NCBI GenBank assembly: GCA_963402885.1
Contig: OY727094.1
Location: 19,842,501 to 19,906,500, forward strand
Direction of reading: 5' to 3'
From: Antedon bifida
Lineage: Eukaryota; Echinodermata; Crinoidea; Comatulida; Antedonidae
Length of the DNA stretch: 64,000 nt
Positions 24,861 to 38,440 of this stretch are shown piece after piece. A program made the position numbers and the translations under genes. The notes beneath the pieces are model-generated. The model had not been told where the DNA came from and did no database searches. It saw nothing but the letters and a program-made list of their open reading frames with translations. Numbering within the stretch: the stretch's first letter is position 1; the number at the start of each line of letters is the position of its first letter.

Positions 24861-27800
24861 GTCGAAATGCTCAAAATGGTCTAAAACGGTTTCTAATGTG
24901 ATTTTAAGCACTTTGATGTTTTTGTGTAACCAAGTTTCATCGAAATCCTCAAAATGGTCTAAAACGTCTCCAAATCCGATTTGAAGCTATTCTAAGCACT
25001 TTGGTGTTTTTATGTTAACAATTTTTTTCGAAAATCACAAAATGGTCTAAAACGTTTTTAAATACGATATTAAGCTATTTTGTGCTCTTTGATGTTTTTG
25101 TGTGAAAAATTTTTGTCGAAATGCTTAAATTGGTCTAAAACGTTTTTAAATACGATATTAAGCTATTTTGTGCCCTTTGATGTTTTTGTGTGAAAAGTTT
25201 TATCGAAATGCTCAAAATGGTCTAAAACGGTTTCTAATGTGATTTTAAGCACTTTGATGTTTTTGTGTAACCAAGTTTTTTTGAAAATCACAAAATGGTC
25301 TAAAACGTCTCCAAATGCGATTTGAAGCTATTCTAAGCACTTTGGTGTTTTTATGTTAACAAGTTTTTTCGAAAATCACAAAATGGTCTAAAACGTCTCC
25401 AAATGCGATTTGAAGCTATTCTAAGCACTTTGGTGTTTTTATGTTAACATGTTTTTTCGAAAATCACAAAATGGTCTAAAATGTCTCCAAATGCGAATTG
25501 AAGCTATTCTAAGCACTTTGGTTTTTTTATGTTAACAAGTTTTTTCGAAAATCACAAAATGGTCTAAAACGTTTTTAAATACGATATTAAGCTATTTTGT
25601 GTCCTTTTATGTTTTTGTGTGAAAAGTTTAATCGAAATGCTCAAAATGGTCTAAAACGGTTTCTAATGTGAATTTAAGCACTTTGATGTTTTTGTGTAAC
25701 CAAGTTTTTTTGAAAATCACAAAATGGTCTAAAACGTCTCCAAATGCGATTTGAAGCTATTCTGTACACTTTGATATTTTTATGTTAAAAAGTTTTTTCG
25801 AAATTCACAAAATGGTCTAAAACGTCTCCAAATGCGATTTGAAGCTATTCTTAGCACTTTGGTGTATAAATGTTAACAAGTTTTTTGGAAAATCACAAAA
25901 TGGTCTAAAACGTCTCCAAATGCGATTTGAAGCTATTCTAAGCACTTTGGTGTTTTTATGTTAACAAGTTTTTTCGAAAATCACAAAATAGTCTAAAATG
26001 TCTCCAAATGCGATTTGAAGCTATTCTGTACACTTTGATGTTTTGTGTGAAAAGTTTTGTCGAAATGCTCAAAATGGTCTAAAACGGTTTCTAATGTGAT
26101 TTTAAGCACTTTGATGTTTTTGTGTAACCAAGTTTCATCGAAATCCTCAAAATGGTCTAAAACGTCTCCAAATTCGATTTGAAGCTATTCTAAGCACTTT
26201 GGTGTTTTTATGTTAACAAGTTTTTTCGAAAATCACAAAATGCTCTAAAATGTCTCCAAATGCGATTTGAAGCTATTCTAAGCACTTTGGTGTTTTTATG
26301 TTAACAAGTTTTTTCGAAAATCCCAAAATGGTCTAAAACGTCTCCAAATGCGATTTGAAGCTATTTTAAGCACTTTGGTGTTTTTATGTTAACAAGTTTT
26401 TTCGAAAATCACAAAATGGTCTAAAACGTCTCCAAATGCGATTTGAAGCTATTCTAAGCACTTTGGTGTTTTTATGTTAACAAGTTTTTTTCGAAAATCA
26501 CAAAATGGTCTAAAATGTCTCCAAATGCGATTTGAAGCTATTCTAAGCACTTTGGTGTTTTTATGTTAACAAGTTTTTTCGAAAATCACAAAATGGTCTA
26601 AAACGTCTCCAAATGCGATTTGAAGCTATTCTAAGCACTTTGGTGTTTTTATGTTAACAAGGTTTTTCGAAAATCACAAAATGGTCTAAAATGTCTAAAA
26701 ATGCGATTTGAAGCTATTCTAAGCACTTTGGTGTTTTTATGTTAACAAGTTTTTTCAAAAATCACAAAATGGTATAAAACGTCTCCAAATGCGATTTGAA
26801 GCTATTCTAAGCACTTTGGTGTTTTTATGTTAACATATTTTTTCGAAAATCACAAAATGGTCTAAAATGTCTCCAAATGCGATTTGAAGCTATTCTGTAC
26901 ACTTTGATGTTTTGTGTGAAAAATTTTTGTCGAAATGCTCAAAATGGTCTAAAACGTTTTTAAATACGATATTAAGCTATTTTGTGCCCTTTGATGTTTT
27001 TGTGTGAAAAGTTTTATCGAAATGCTCAAAATGGTCTAAAACGGTTTCTAATGTGATTTTAAGCAATTTGATATTTTTGTGTAACCAAGTTTTTTTGAAA
27101 ATCACAAAATGGTCTAAAATGTCTCCAAATGCGATTTGAAGCTATTCTAAGCACTTTGGTGTTTTTATGTTAACAAATTTTTTCGAAAATCACAAAATGG
27201 TCTAAAACGTCTCCAAATGCGATTTGAAGCTATTCTGTACACTTTGATGTTTTTATGTTAACAAGTTTTTTCTAAAATCACAAAATGGTCTAAAACGTCT
27301 CCAAATGCGATTTGAAGCTATTCTAAGCACTTTGGTGTTTTTATGTTAACAAGTTTTTTCGAAAATCACAAAATGGTCTAAAACGTCTCCAAATGCGATT
27401 TGAATCTATTCTAAGCACTTTGGTGTTTTTATGTTAACAAATTTTTTCGAAAATCACAAAATGGTCTAAGACGTCTCCAAATGCGATTTGAAGCTATTCT
27501 GTACACTTTGATGTTTTTATGTTAACAAGTTTTTTCTAAAATCACAAAATGGTCTAAAACGTCTCCAAATGCGATTTGAAGCTATTCTAAGCACTTTGGT
27601 GTTTTTATGTTAACAAGTTTTTTCGAAAATCACAAAATGGTCTAAAACGTCTCCAAATGCGATTTGAATCTATTCTAAGCACTTTGGTGTTTTTATGTTA
27701 ACAAGTTTTTTCGAAAATCACAAAATGGTCTAAAATGTCTCCAAATGCGATTTGAAGCTATTCTGTACACTTTGATGTTTTGTGTGAAAATTTTTTGTCG

Positions 27801-29788
27801 AAATGCTCAAAAGGGTCTAAAACGTTTTTAAATACGATATTAAGCTATTTTGTGCTCTTTGATGTTTTTGAGTGAAAATTGTTTGTCGAAATGCTTAAAT
27901 TGGTCTAAAACGTTTTTAAATACGATATTAAGCTATTTTGTGCCCTTTGATGTTTTTGTGTGAAAAGTTTTATCGAAATGCTCAAAATGGTCTAATACGG
28001 TTTCTAATGTGATTTTAAGCACTTTGATGTTTTTGTGTAACCAAGTTTTTTTGAAAATAACAAAATGGTCTAAAACGTCTCCAAATGCGATTTGAAGCTA
28101 TTCTAAGCACTTTGGTGTTTTTATGTTAACAAGTTATTTCGAAAATCACAAAATGGTCTAAAATGTCTCCAAATGCGATTTGAAGCTATTCTAAGCACTT
28201 TGTTGTTTTTATGTTAACAAGTTTTTTCGAAAATCACAAAATGGTCTAAAACGTCTCCAAATGCGATTTGAAGCTATTCTAAGCACTTTGGTGTTTTTAT
28301 GTTAACAAGTTTTTTAGAAAATCACAAAATGGTCTAAAACGTTTTTAAATACGATATTAAGCTATTTTGTGCTCTTTGATGTTTTTGTGTAAAAATTTTT
28401 TATCGAAATGCTCAAAATGGTCTAAAACGTTTTTAAATACGATATTAAGCTATTTTGTGTCCTTTTATGTTTTTGTGTGAAAAGTTTAATCGAAATGCTC
28501 AAAATGGTCTAAAACGGTTTCTAATGTGAATTTAAGCACTTTGATGTTTTTGTGTAACCAAGTTTTTTTGAAAATCAGAAAATGGTCTAAAACGTCTCCA
28601 AATGCGATTTGAAGCTATTCTGTACACTTTGATATTTTTATGTTAAAAAGTTTTTTCGAAATTCACAAAATGGTCTAAAACGTCTCCAAATGCGATTTGA
28701 AGCTATTCTTAGCACTTTGGTGTATAAATGTTAACAAGTTTTTTGGAAAATCACAAAATGGTCTAAAACGTCTCCAAATGCGATTTGAAGCTATTCTTAG
28801 CACTTTGGTGTTTTTATGTTAACAAGTTTTTCGAAAATCACAAAATGGTCTAAAACGTCTCCAAATGCGATTTGAAGCTATTCTAAGCACTTTGATGTTT
28901 TTATGGTAACAAGGTTTTTCGAAAATCACAAAATGGTCTAAAACGTCTCCAAATGCGATTTGAAGCTATTCTAAGCACTTTGGTGTTTTTATGTTAACAA
29001 GTTTTTTCGAAAATCACAAAATGGTCTAAAATGTCTCCAAATGCGATTTGAAGCTATTCTGTACACTTTGATGTTTTGTGTGAAAAATTTTTGTCGAAAT
29101 GCTCAAAATGGTCTAAAACGTTTTTAAATACGATATTAAGCTATTTTGTGCCCTTTGATGTTTTTGTGTGAAATGTTTTATCGAAATGCTCAAAATGGTC
29201 TAAAACGGTTTCTAATGTGATTTTAAGCATTTTGATATTTTTGTGTAACCAAGTTTTTTTGAAAATCACAAAATGGTCTAAAACGTCTCCAAATGCGATT
29301 TAAAGCTATTCTAAGCACTTTGGTGTTTTTATGTTAACAAATTTTGACGAAAATCACAAAATGGTCTAAAACGTCTCCAAATGCGATTTGAAGCTATTCT
29401 GTACACTTTGATGTTTTTATGTTAACAAGTTTTTTCGAAAATCACAAAATGGTCTAAAACGTCTCCAAACGCGATTTGAAGCTATTCTAAGCACTTTGGT
29501 GTTTTTATGTTAACAAGTTTTTTCGAAAATCACAAAATGGTCTAAAATGTCTCCAAATGCGATTTGAAGCTATTCTGTACACTTTGATGTTTTGTGTGAA
29601 AAGTTTTGTCGAAATGCTCAAAATGGTCTAAAACGGTTTCTAATGTGATTTTAAGCACTTTGATGTTTTTGTGTAACCAAGTTTCATCGAAATCCTCAAA
29701 ATGGTCTAAAACGTCTCCAAATGCGATTTGAAGCTATTCTAAGCACTTTGGTGTTTTTATGTTAACAAGTTTTTTCGAAAATCACAAA
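24861..29788 (+). repeat. Internal parent or copy of the array-edge block (offset about 31 kb)
   Basis: Marker series in this block recur in order at 56,034-60,696: caaatccgat (24971 and 56143), tcacaaaata (25981 and 57154) and aagggtctaa (27811 and 58719). The offset falls from about 31,172 to 30,908 because this copy holds extra class A monomers, including a 264-bp insertion near 27,400-27,665. Identity looks very high by eye. Confidence 0.85.
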
Positions 29789-30110
29789 ATGGTCTAAAAC
29801 GTCTCCAAATGCGATTTGAAGCTATTCTAAGCACTTTGGTGTTTTTATGTTAACAAGTTTTTTCGGAAATCACAAAATGGTCTAAAACGTCTCCAAATGC
29901 GATTTGAAGCTATTCTGTACACTTTGATGTTTTTATGTTAACAAGTTTTTTCGAAAATCACAAAATGGTCTAAAACGTCTCCAAATGCGATTTGAAGCTA
30001 TTCTAAGCACTTTGGTGTTTTTATGTTAACAAGTTTTTTCGAAAATCACAAAATGGTCTAAAACGTCTCCAAATGCGATTTGAAGCTCTTCTAAGCACTT
30101 TGGTGTTTTT
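26820..30110 (+). repeat. Dispersed higher-order block, copy 1 (offset 5380 bp)
   Basis: The rare markers taacatattt (26831), atggtctaag (27461), aagggtctaa (27811), ccaaacgcg (29465) and cggaaatc (29864) each recur exactly 5,380 bp downstream. The block is about 3.3 kb with only sporadic single-base differences, for example a C/G change near 28,577. It also contains the sequence shared with the array edge. Confidence 0.88.
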
Positions 30111-31422
30111 ATGTTAACAAGTTTTTTCGAAAATCACAAAATGGTCTAAAACGTCTCCAAATGCGATTTGAAGCTATTCTAAGCACTTTGGTGTTTTTAT
30201 GTTAACAAGGTTTTTCGAAAATCACAAAATGGTCTCATATCTAAAAATGCTATTTGAAGCTATTCTAAGCACTTTGGTGTTTTTATGTTAACAAGTTTTT
30301 TCGAAAATCACAAAATGGTCTAAAACGTCTCCAAATGCGATTTGAAGCTATTCTAAGCACTTTGGTGTTTTTATGTTAACAAATTTTGACGAAAATCACA
30401 AAATGGTCTAAAACGTCTCCAAATGCGATTTGAAGCTATTCTGTACACTTTGATGTTTTTATGTTAACAAGTTTTTTCGAAAATCACAAAATGGTCTAAA
30501 ACGTCTCCAAACGCGATTTGAAGCTATTCTAAGCACTTTGGTGTTTTTATGTTAACAAGTTTTTTCGAAAATCACAAAATGGTCTAAAATGTCTCCAAAT
30601 GCGATTTGAAGCTATTCTGTACACTTTGATGTTTTGTGTGAAAAGTTTTGTCGAAATGCTCAAAATGGTCTAAAACGGTTTCTAATGTGATTTTAAGCAC
30701 TTTGATGTTTTTGTGTAACCAAGTTTCATCGAAATCCTCAAAATGGTCTAAAACGTCTCCAAATGCGATTTGAAGCTATTCTAAGCACTTTGGTGTTTTT
30801 ATGTTAACAAGTTTTTTCGAAAATCACAAAATGGTCTAAAACGTCTCCAAATGCGATTTGAAGCTATTCTAAGCACTTTGGTGTTTTTATGTTAACAAGT
30901 TTTTTCGGAAATCACAAAATGGTCTAAAACGTCTCCAAATGCGATTTGAAGCTATTCTGTACACTTTGATGTTTTTATGTTAACAAGTTTTTTCGAAAAT
31001 CACAAAATGGTCTAAAACGTCTCCAAATGCGATTTGAAGCTATTCTAAGCACTTTGGTGTTTTTATGTTAACAAGTTTTTTCGAAAATCACAAAATGGTC
31101 TAAAACGTCTCCAAATGCGATTTGAAGCTCTTCTAAGCACTTTGGTGTTTTTATGTTAACAAGTTTTTTCGAAAATCACAAAATGGTCTAAAACGTCTCC
31201 AAATGCGATTTGAAGCTATTCTAAGCACTTTGGTGTTTTTATGTTAACAAGGTTTTTCGAAAATCACAAAATGGTCTCATATCTAAAAATGCTATTTGAA
31301 GCTATTCTAAGCACTTTGGTGTTTTTATGTTAACAAGTTTTTTCGAAAATCACAAAATGGTCTAAAACGTCTCCAAATGCGATTTGAAGCTATTCTAAGC
31401 ACTTTGGTGTTTTTATGTTAAC
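29339..31422 (+). repeat. Tandem higher-order duplication, period 1042 bp, with partial third copy after it
   Basis: The markers aaattttgac (29339 and 30381), ccaaacgcg (29465 and 30507), gaagctcttc (30082 and 31124) and ggtctcatatc (30231 and 31273) are offset by 1,042 bp. That gives copies 29,339-30,380 and 30,381-31,422. From 31,423 a partial third copy follows at an offset of 526 bp (gaagctcttc at 31650), with ggtctcaaatatc in place of ggtctcatatc, a 2-bp indel. Confidence 0.88.
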
Positions 31423-32199
31423 AAGTTTTTTCGGAAATCACAAAATGGTCTAAAACGTCTCCAAATGCGATTTGAAGCTATTCTGTACACTTTGATGTTT
31501 TTATGTTAACAAGTTTTTTCGAAAATCACAAAATGGTCTAAAACGTCTCCAAATGCGATTTGAAGCTATTCTAAGCACTTTGGTGTTTTTATGTTAACAA
31601 GTTTTTTCGAAAATCACAAAATGGTCTAAAACGTCTCCAAATGCGATTTGAAGCTCTTCTAAGCACTTTGGTGTTTTTATGTTAACAAGTTTTTTCGAAA
31701 ATCACAAAATGGTCTAAAACGTCTCCAAATGCGATTTGAAGCTATTCTAAGCACTTTGGTGTTTTTATGTTAACAAGGTTTTTCGAAAATCACAAAATGG
31801 TCTCAAATATCTAAAAATGCTATTTGAAGCTATTCTAAGCACTTTGGTGTTTTTATGTTAACAAGTTTTTTCGAAAATCACAAAATGGTCTAAAACGTCT
31901 CCAAATGCGATTTGAAGCTATTCTAAGCACTTTGGTGTTTTTATGTTAACAAGGTTTTTCGAAAATCACAAAATGGTCTCAAATATCTAAAAATGCTATT
32001 TGAAGCTATTCTAAGCACTTTGGTGTTTTTATGTTAACAAGTTTTTTCGAAAATCACAAAATGGTCTAAAACGTCTCCAAATGCGATTTGAAGCTATTCT
32101 AAGCACTTTGGTGTTTTTATGTTAACAAGGTTTTTCGAAAATCACAAAATGGTCTAAAATGTCTAAAAATGCGATTTGAAGCTATTCTAAGCACTTTGG

Positions 32200-35100
32200 T
32201 GTTTTTATGTTAACATATTTTTTCGAAAATCACAAAATGGTCTAAAATGTCTCCAAATGCGATTTGAAGCTATTCTGTACACTTTGATGTTTTGTGTGAA
32301 AAATTTTTGTCGAAATGCTCAAAATGGTCTCAAACGTTTTTAAATACGATATTAAGCTATTTTGTGCCCTTTGATGTTTTTGTGTGAAAAGTTTTATCGA
32401 AATGCTCAAAATGGTCTAAAACGGTTTCTAATGTGATTTTAAGCAATTTGATATTTTTGTGTAACCAAGTTTTTTTGAAAATCACAAAATGGTCTAAAAT
32501 GTCTCCAAATGCGATTTGAAGCTATTCTAAGCACTTTGGTGTTTTTATGTTAACAAATTTTTTCGAAAATCACAAAATGGTCTAAAACGTCTCCAAATGC
32601 GATTTGAAGCTATTCTGTACACTTTGATGTTTTTATGTTAACAAGTTTTTTCTAAAATCACAAAATGGTCTAAAACGTCTCCAAATGCGATTTGAAGCTA
32701 TTCTAAGCACTTTGGTGTTTTTATGTTAACAAGTTTTTTCGAAAATCACAAAATGGTCTAAAACGTCTCCAAATGCGATTTGAATCTATTCTAAGCACTT
32801 TGGTGTTTTTATGTTAACAAATTTTTTCGAAAATCACAAAATGGTCTAAGACGTCTCCAAATGCGATTTGAAGCTATTCTGTACACTTTGATGTTTTTAT
32901 GTTAACAAGTTTTTTCTAAAATCACAAAATGGTCTAAAACGTCTCCAAATGCGATTTGAAGCTATTCTAAGCACTTTGGTGTTTTTATGTTAACAAGTTT
33001 TTTCGAAAATCACAAAATGGTCTAAAACGTCTCCAAATGCGATTTGAATCTATTCTAAGCACTTTGGTGTTTTTATGTTAACAAGTTTTTTCGAAAATCA
33101 CAAAATGGTCTAAAATGTCTCCAAATGCGATTTGAAGCTATTCTGTACACTTTGATGTTTTGTGTGAAAATTTTTTGTCGAAATGCTCAAAAGGGTCTAA
33201 AACGTTTTTAAATACGATATTAAGCTATTTTGTGCTCTTTGATGTTTTTGAGTGAAAATTTTTTGTCGAAATGCTTAAATTGGTCTAAAACGTTTTTAAA
33301 TACGATATTAAGCTATTTTGTGCCCTTTGATGTTTTTGTGTGAAAAGTTTTATCGAAATGCTCAAAATGGTCTAAAACGGTTTCTAATGTGATTTTAAGC
33401 ACTTTGATGTTTTTGTGTAACCAAGTTTTTTTGAAAATAACAAAATGGTCTAAAACGTCTCCAAATGCGATTTGAAGCTATTCTAAGCACTTTGGTGTTT
33501 TTATGTTAACAAGTTATTTCGAAAATCACAAAATGGTCTAAAATGTCTCCAAATGCGATTTGAAGCTATTCTAAGCACTTTGTTGTTTTTATGTTAACAA
33601 GTTTTTTCGAAAATCACAAAATGGTCTAAAACGTCTCCAAATGCGATTTGAAGCTATTCTAAGCACTTTGGTGTTTTTATGTTAACAAGTTTTTTAGAAA
33701 ATCACAAAATGGTCTAAAACGTTTTTAAATACGATATTAAGCTATTTTGTGCTCTTTGATGTTTTTGTGTAAAAATTTTTTATCGAAATGCTCAAAATGG
33801 TCTAAAACGTTTTTAAATACGATATTAAGCTATTTTGTGTCCTTTTATGTTTTTGTGTGAAAAGTTTAATCGAAATGCTCAAAATGGTCTAAAACGGTTT
33901 CTAATGTGAATTTAAGCACTTTGATGTTTTTGTGTAACCAAGTTTTTTTGAAAATCACAAAATGGTCTAAAACGTCTCCAAATGCGATTTGAAGCTATTC
34001 TGTACACTTTGATATTTTTATGTTAAAAAGTTTTTTCGAAATTCACAAAATGGTCTAAAACGTCTCCAAATGCGATTTGAAGCTATTCTTAGCACTTTGG
34101 TGTATAAATGTTAACAAGTTTTTTGGAAAATCACAAAATGGTCTAAAACGTCTCCAAATGCGATTTGAAGCTATTCTTAGCACTTTGGTGTTTTTATGTT
34201 AACAAGTTTTTCGAAAATCACAAAATGGTCTAAAACGTCTCCAAATGCGATTTGAAGCTATTCTAAGCACTTTGATGTTTTTATGGTAACAAGGTTTTTC
34301 GAAAATCACAAAATGGTCTAAAACGTCTCCAAATGCGATTTGAAGCTATTCTAAGCACTTTGGTGTTTTTATGTTAACAAGTTTTTTCAAAAATCACAAA
34401 ATGGTCTAAAATGTCTCCAAATGCGATTTGAAGCTATTCTGTACACTTTGATGTTTTGTGTGAAAAATTTTTGTCGAAATGCTCAAAATGGTCTAAAACG
34501 TTTTTAAATACGATATTAAGCTATTTTGTGCCCTTTGATGTTTTTGTGTGAAATGTTTTATCGAAATGCTCAAAATGGTCTAAAACGGTTTCTAATGTGA
34601 TTTTAAGCATTTTGATATTTTTGTGTAACCAAGTTTTTTTGAAAATCACAAAATGGTCTAAAACGTCTCCAAATGCGATTTAAAGCTATTCTAAGCACTT
34701 TGGTGTTTTTATGTTAACAAATTTTGACGAAAATCACAAAATGGTCTAAAACGTCTCCAAATGCGATTTGAAGCTATTCTGTACACTTTGATGTTTTTAT
34801 GTTAACAAGTTTTTTCGAAAATCACAAAATGGTCTAAAACGTCTCCAAACGCGATTTGAAGCTATTCTAAGCACTTTGGTGTTTTTATGTTAACAAGTTT
34901 TTTCGAAAATCACAAAATGGTCTAAAATGTCTCCAAATGCGATTTGAAGCTATTCTGTACACTTTGATGTTTTGTGTGAAAAGTTTTGTCGAAATGCTCA
35001 AAATGGTCTAAAACGGTTTCTAATGTGATTTTAAGCACTTTGATGTTTTTGTGTAACCAAGTTTCATCGAAATCCTCAAAATGGTCTAAAACGTCTCCAA

Positions 35101-35490
35101 ATGCGATTTGAAGCTATTCTAAGCACTTTGGTGTTTTTATGTTAACAAGTTTTTTCGAAAATCACAAAATGGTCTAAAACGTCTCCAAATGCGATTTGAA
35201 GCTATTCTAAGCACTTTGGTGTTTTTATGTTAACAAGTTTTTTCGGAAATCACAAAATGGTCTAAAACGTCTCCAAATGCGATTTGAAGCTATTCTGTAC
35301 ACTTTGATGTTTTTATGTTAACAAGTTTTTTCGAAAATCACAAAATGGTCTAAAACGTCTCCAAATGCGATTTGAAGCTATTCTAAGCACTTTGGTGTTT
35401 TTATGTTAACAAGTTTTTTCGAAAATCACAAAATGGTCTAAAACGTCTCCAAATGCGATTTGAAGCTATTCTAAGCACTTTGGTGTTTTT
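32200..35490 (+). repeat. Dispersed higher-order block, copy 2 (offset 5380 bp)
   Basis: This is a near-identical copy of 26,820-30,110 with markers at 32211, 32841, 33191, 34845 and 35244. It diverges near 35,491, where a distinct variant atgttaactag begins. That variant opens another shared block, seen again at 42,755 and 49,095. The boundary is therefore a junction between two higher-order modules. Confidence 0.88.
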
Positions 35491-36908
35491 ATGTTAACTA
35501 GTTTTTTCAAAAATCACAAAATGGTCTAAAACGTCTCCAAATGCGATTTGAAGCTATTCTAAGCACTTTGGTGTTTTTATGTTAACATATTTTTTCGAAA
35601 ATCACAAAATGGTCTAAAATGTCTCCAAATGCGATTTGAAGCTATTCTAAGCACTTTGGTGTTTTTATGTTAACAAGTTTTTTCGAAAATCACAAAATGG
35701 TCTAAAATGTCTCCAAATGCGATTTGAAGCTATTCTGTACACTTTGGTGTTTTTATGTTAACAAGTTTTTTCGAAAATCACAAAATGGTCTAAAACGTCT
35801 CCAAATGCGATTTGAAGCTATTATAAGCACTTTGGTGTTTTTATGTTAACAAGGTTTTTCGAAAATCACAAAATGGTCTAAAATGACTAAAAATGCGATT
35901 TGAAGCTATTCTAAGCACTTTGGTGTTTTTATGTTAACAAGTTTTTTCAAAAATCACAAAATGGTCTAAAACGTCTCCAAATGCGATTTGAAGCTATTCT
36001 AAGCACTTTGATGTTTTTATGTTAACAAGTTTTTTTGAAAATCACAAAATGGTCTAAAACGTCTCCAAATGCGATTTGAAGCTATTCTAAGCACTTCGGT
36101 GTTTTTATGTTAACATATTTTTTCGAAAATCACAAAATGGTCTAAAATGTCTCCAAATGCGATTTGAAGCTATTCTGTACACTTTGATGTTTTGTGTGAA
36201 AATTTTTTGTCGAAATGCTCAAAATGGTCTAAAACGGTTTCTAATGTGATTTTAAGCATTTTGATATTTTTGTGTAACCAAGTTTTTTTGAAAATCACAA
36301 AATGGTCTAAAACGTCTCCAAATGCGATTTGAAGCAATTCTAAGCACTTTGGTGTTTTTATGTTAACAAGTTTTTTCGAAAATCACAAAATGGTCTAAAA
36401 TGTCTCCAAATGCGATTTGAAGCTATTCTGTACACTTTGATGTTTTGTGTGAAAAGTTTTGTCGAAATGTTCAAAATGGTCTAAAACGGTTTCTAATGTG
36501 ATTTTAAGCACTTTGATGTTTTTGTGTAACCAAGTTTCATCGAAATCCTCAAAATGGTCTAAAACGTCTCCAAATGCGATTTGAAGCTATTCTAAGCACT
36601 TTGGTGTTTTTATGTTAACAAGTTTTTTCGAAAATCACAAAATGCTCTAAAATGTCTCCAAATGCGATTTGAAGCTATTCTAAGCACTTTGGTGTTTTTA
36701 TGTTAACAAGTTTTTTCGAAAATCACAAAATGGTCTAAAACGTCTCCAAATGCGATTTGAAGCTATTCTAAGCACTTTGGTGTTTTTATGTTAACAAGTT
36801 TTTTCGAAAATCACAAAATGGTCTAAAACGTCTCCAAATGCGATTTGAAGCTATTCTAAGCACTTTGGTGTTTTTATGTTAACAAGGTTTTTCGAAAATC
36901 ACAAAATG

Positions 36909-36995
36909 GTCTCAAATATCTAAAAATGCTATTTGAAGCTATTCTAAGCACTTTGGTGTTAACAAGTTTTTTCGAAAATCACAAAATGGTCTAAA
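36909..36995 (+). repeat. Class A monomer with 8-bp internal deletion
   Basis: Near 36,958 the normal ggtgtttttatgttaacaag is shortened to ggtgttaacaag. Eight bases between two short direct tgtt/gttaac similarities are lost, which fits slippage. The unit limits given are approximate. The same neighbourhood has tandem copies of the rare ggtctcaaatatc monomer (36909 and 37076). Confidence 0.75.
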
Positions 36996-38440
36996 ACGTC
37001 TCCAAATGCGATTTGAAGCTATTCTAAGCACTTTGGTGTTTTTATGTTAACAAGGTTTTTCGAAAATCACAAAATGGTCTCAAATATCTAAAAATGCTAT
37101 TTGAAGCTATTCTAAGCACTTTGGTGTTTTTATGTTAACAAGTTTTTTCGAAAATCACAAAATGGTCTAAAACGTCTCCAAATGCGATTTGAAGCTATTC
37201 TAAGCACTTTGGTGTTTTTATGTTAACAAGTTTTTTCGGAAATCACAAAATGGTCTAAAACGTCTCCAAATGCGATTTGAAGCTATTCTGTACACTTTGA
37301 TGTTTTTATGTTAACAAGTTTTTTCGAAAATCACAAAATGGTCTAAAACGTCTCCAAATGCGATTTGAAGCTATTCTAAGCACTTTGGTGTTTTTATGTT
37401 AACAAGTTTTTTCGAAAATCACAAAATGGTCTAAAACGTCTCCAAATGCGATTTGAAGCTCTTCTAAGCACTTTGGTGTTTTTATGTTAACAAGTTTTTT
37501 CGAAAATCACAAAATGGTCTAAAATGTCTCCAAATGCGATTTGAAGCTATTCTGTACACTTTGATGTTTAGAGTGAAAAATTTTTGTCGAAATGCTCAAA
37601 ATGGTCTAAAACGTTTTTAAATACGATATTAAGCTATTTTGTGCTCTTTGGTGTTTTTGTGTGAAAAATTTTTGTCGAAATGCTTAAATTGGTCTAAAAC
37701 GTTTTTAAATACGATATTAAGCTATTTTGTGCCCTTTGATGTTTTTGTGTGAAAAGTTTTATCGAAATGCTCAAAATGGTCTAAAACGGTTTCTAATGTG
37801 ATTTTAAGCACTTTGATGTTTTTGTGTAACCAACTTTTTTCGAAAATCACAAAATGGTCTAAAACGTCTCCAAATGCGATTTGAAGCTATTCTAAGCACT
37901 TTGGTGTTTTTATGTTAACATGTTTTTTCGAAAATCACAAAATGGTCTAAAATGTCTCCAAATGCGATTTGAAGCTATTCTAAGCACTTTGGTGTTTTTA
38001 TGTTAACAAGTTTTTTCGAAAATCACAAAATAGTCTAAAACGTTTTTAAATACGATATTAAGCTATTTTGTGCTCTTTGATGTTTTTGTGTAAAAAATTT
38101 TTGTCGAAATGCTCAAAATGGTCTAAAACGTTTTTAAATACGATATTAAGCTATTTTGTGTCCTTTTATGTTTTTGTGTGAAAAGTTTAATCGAAATGCT
38201 CAAAATGGTCTAAAACGGTTTCTAATGTGAATTTAAGCACTTTGATGTTTTTGTGTAACCAAGTTTTTTTGAAAATCACAAAATGGTCTAAAACGTCTCC
38301 AAATGCGATTTGAAGCTATTCTGTACACTTTGATATTTTTATGTTAAAAAGTTTTTTCGAAATTCACAAAATGGTCTAAAACGTCTCCAAATGCGATTTG
38401 AAGCTATTCTTAGCACTTTGGTGTATAAATGTTTAACAAG

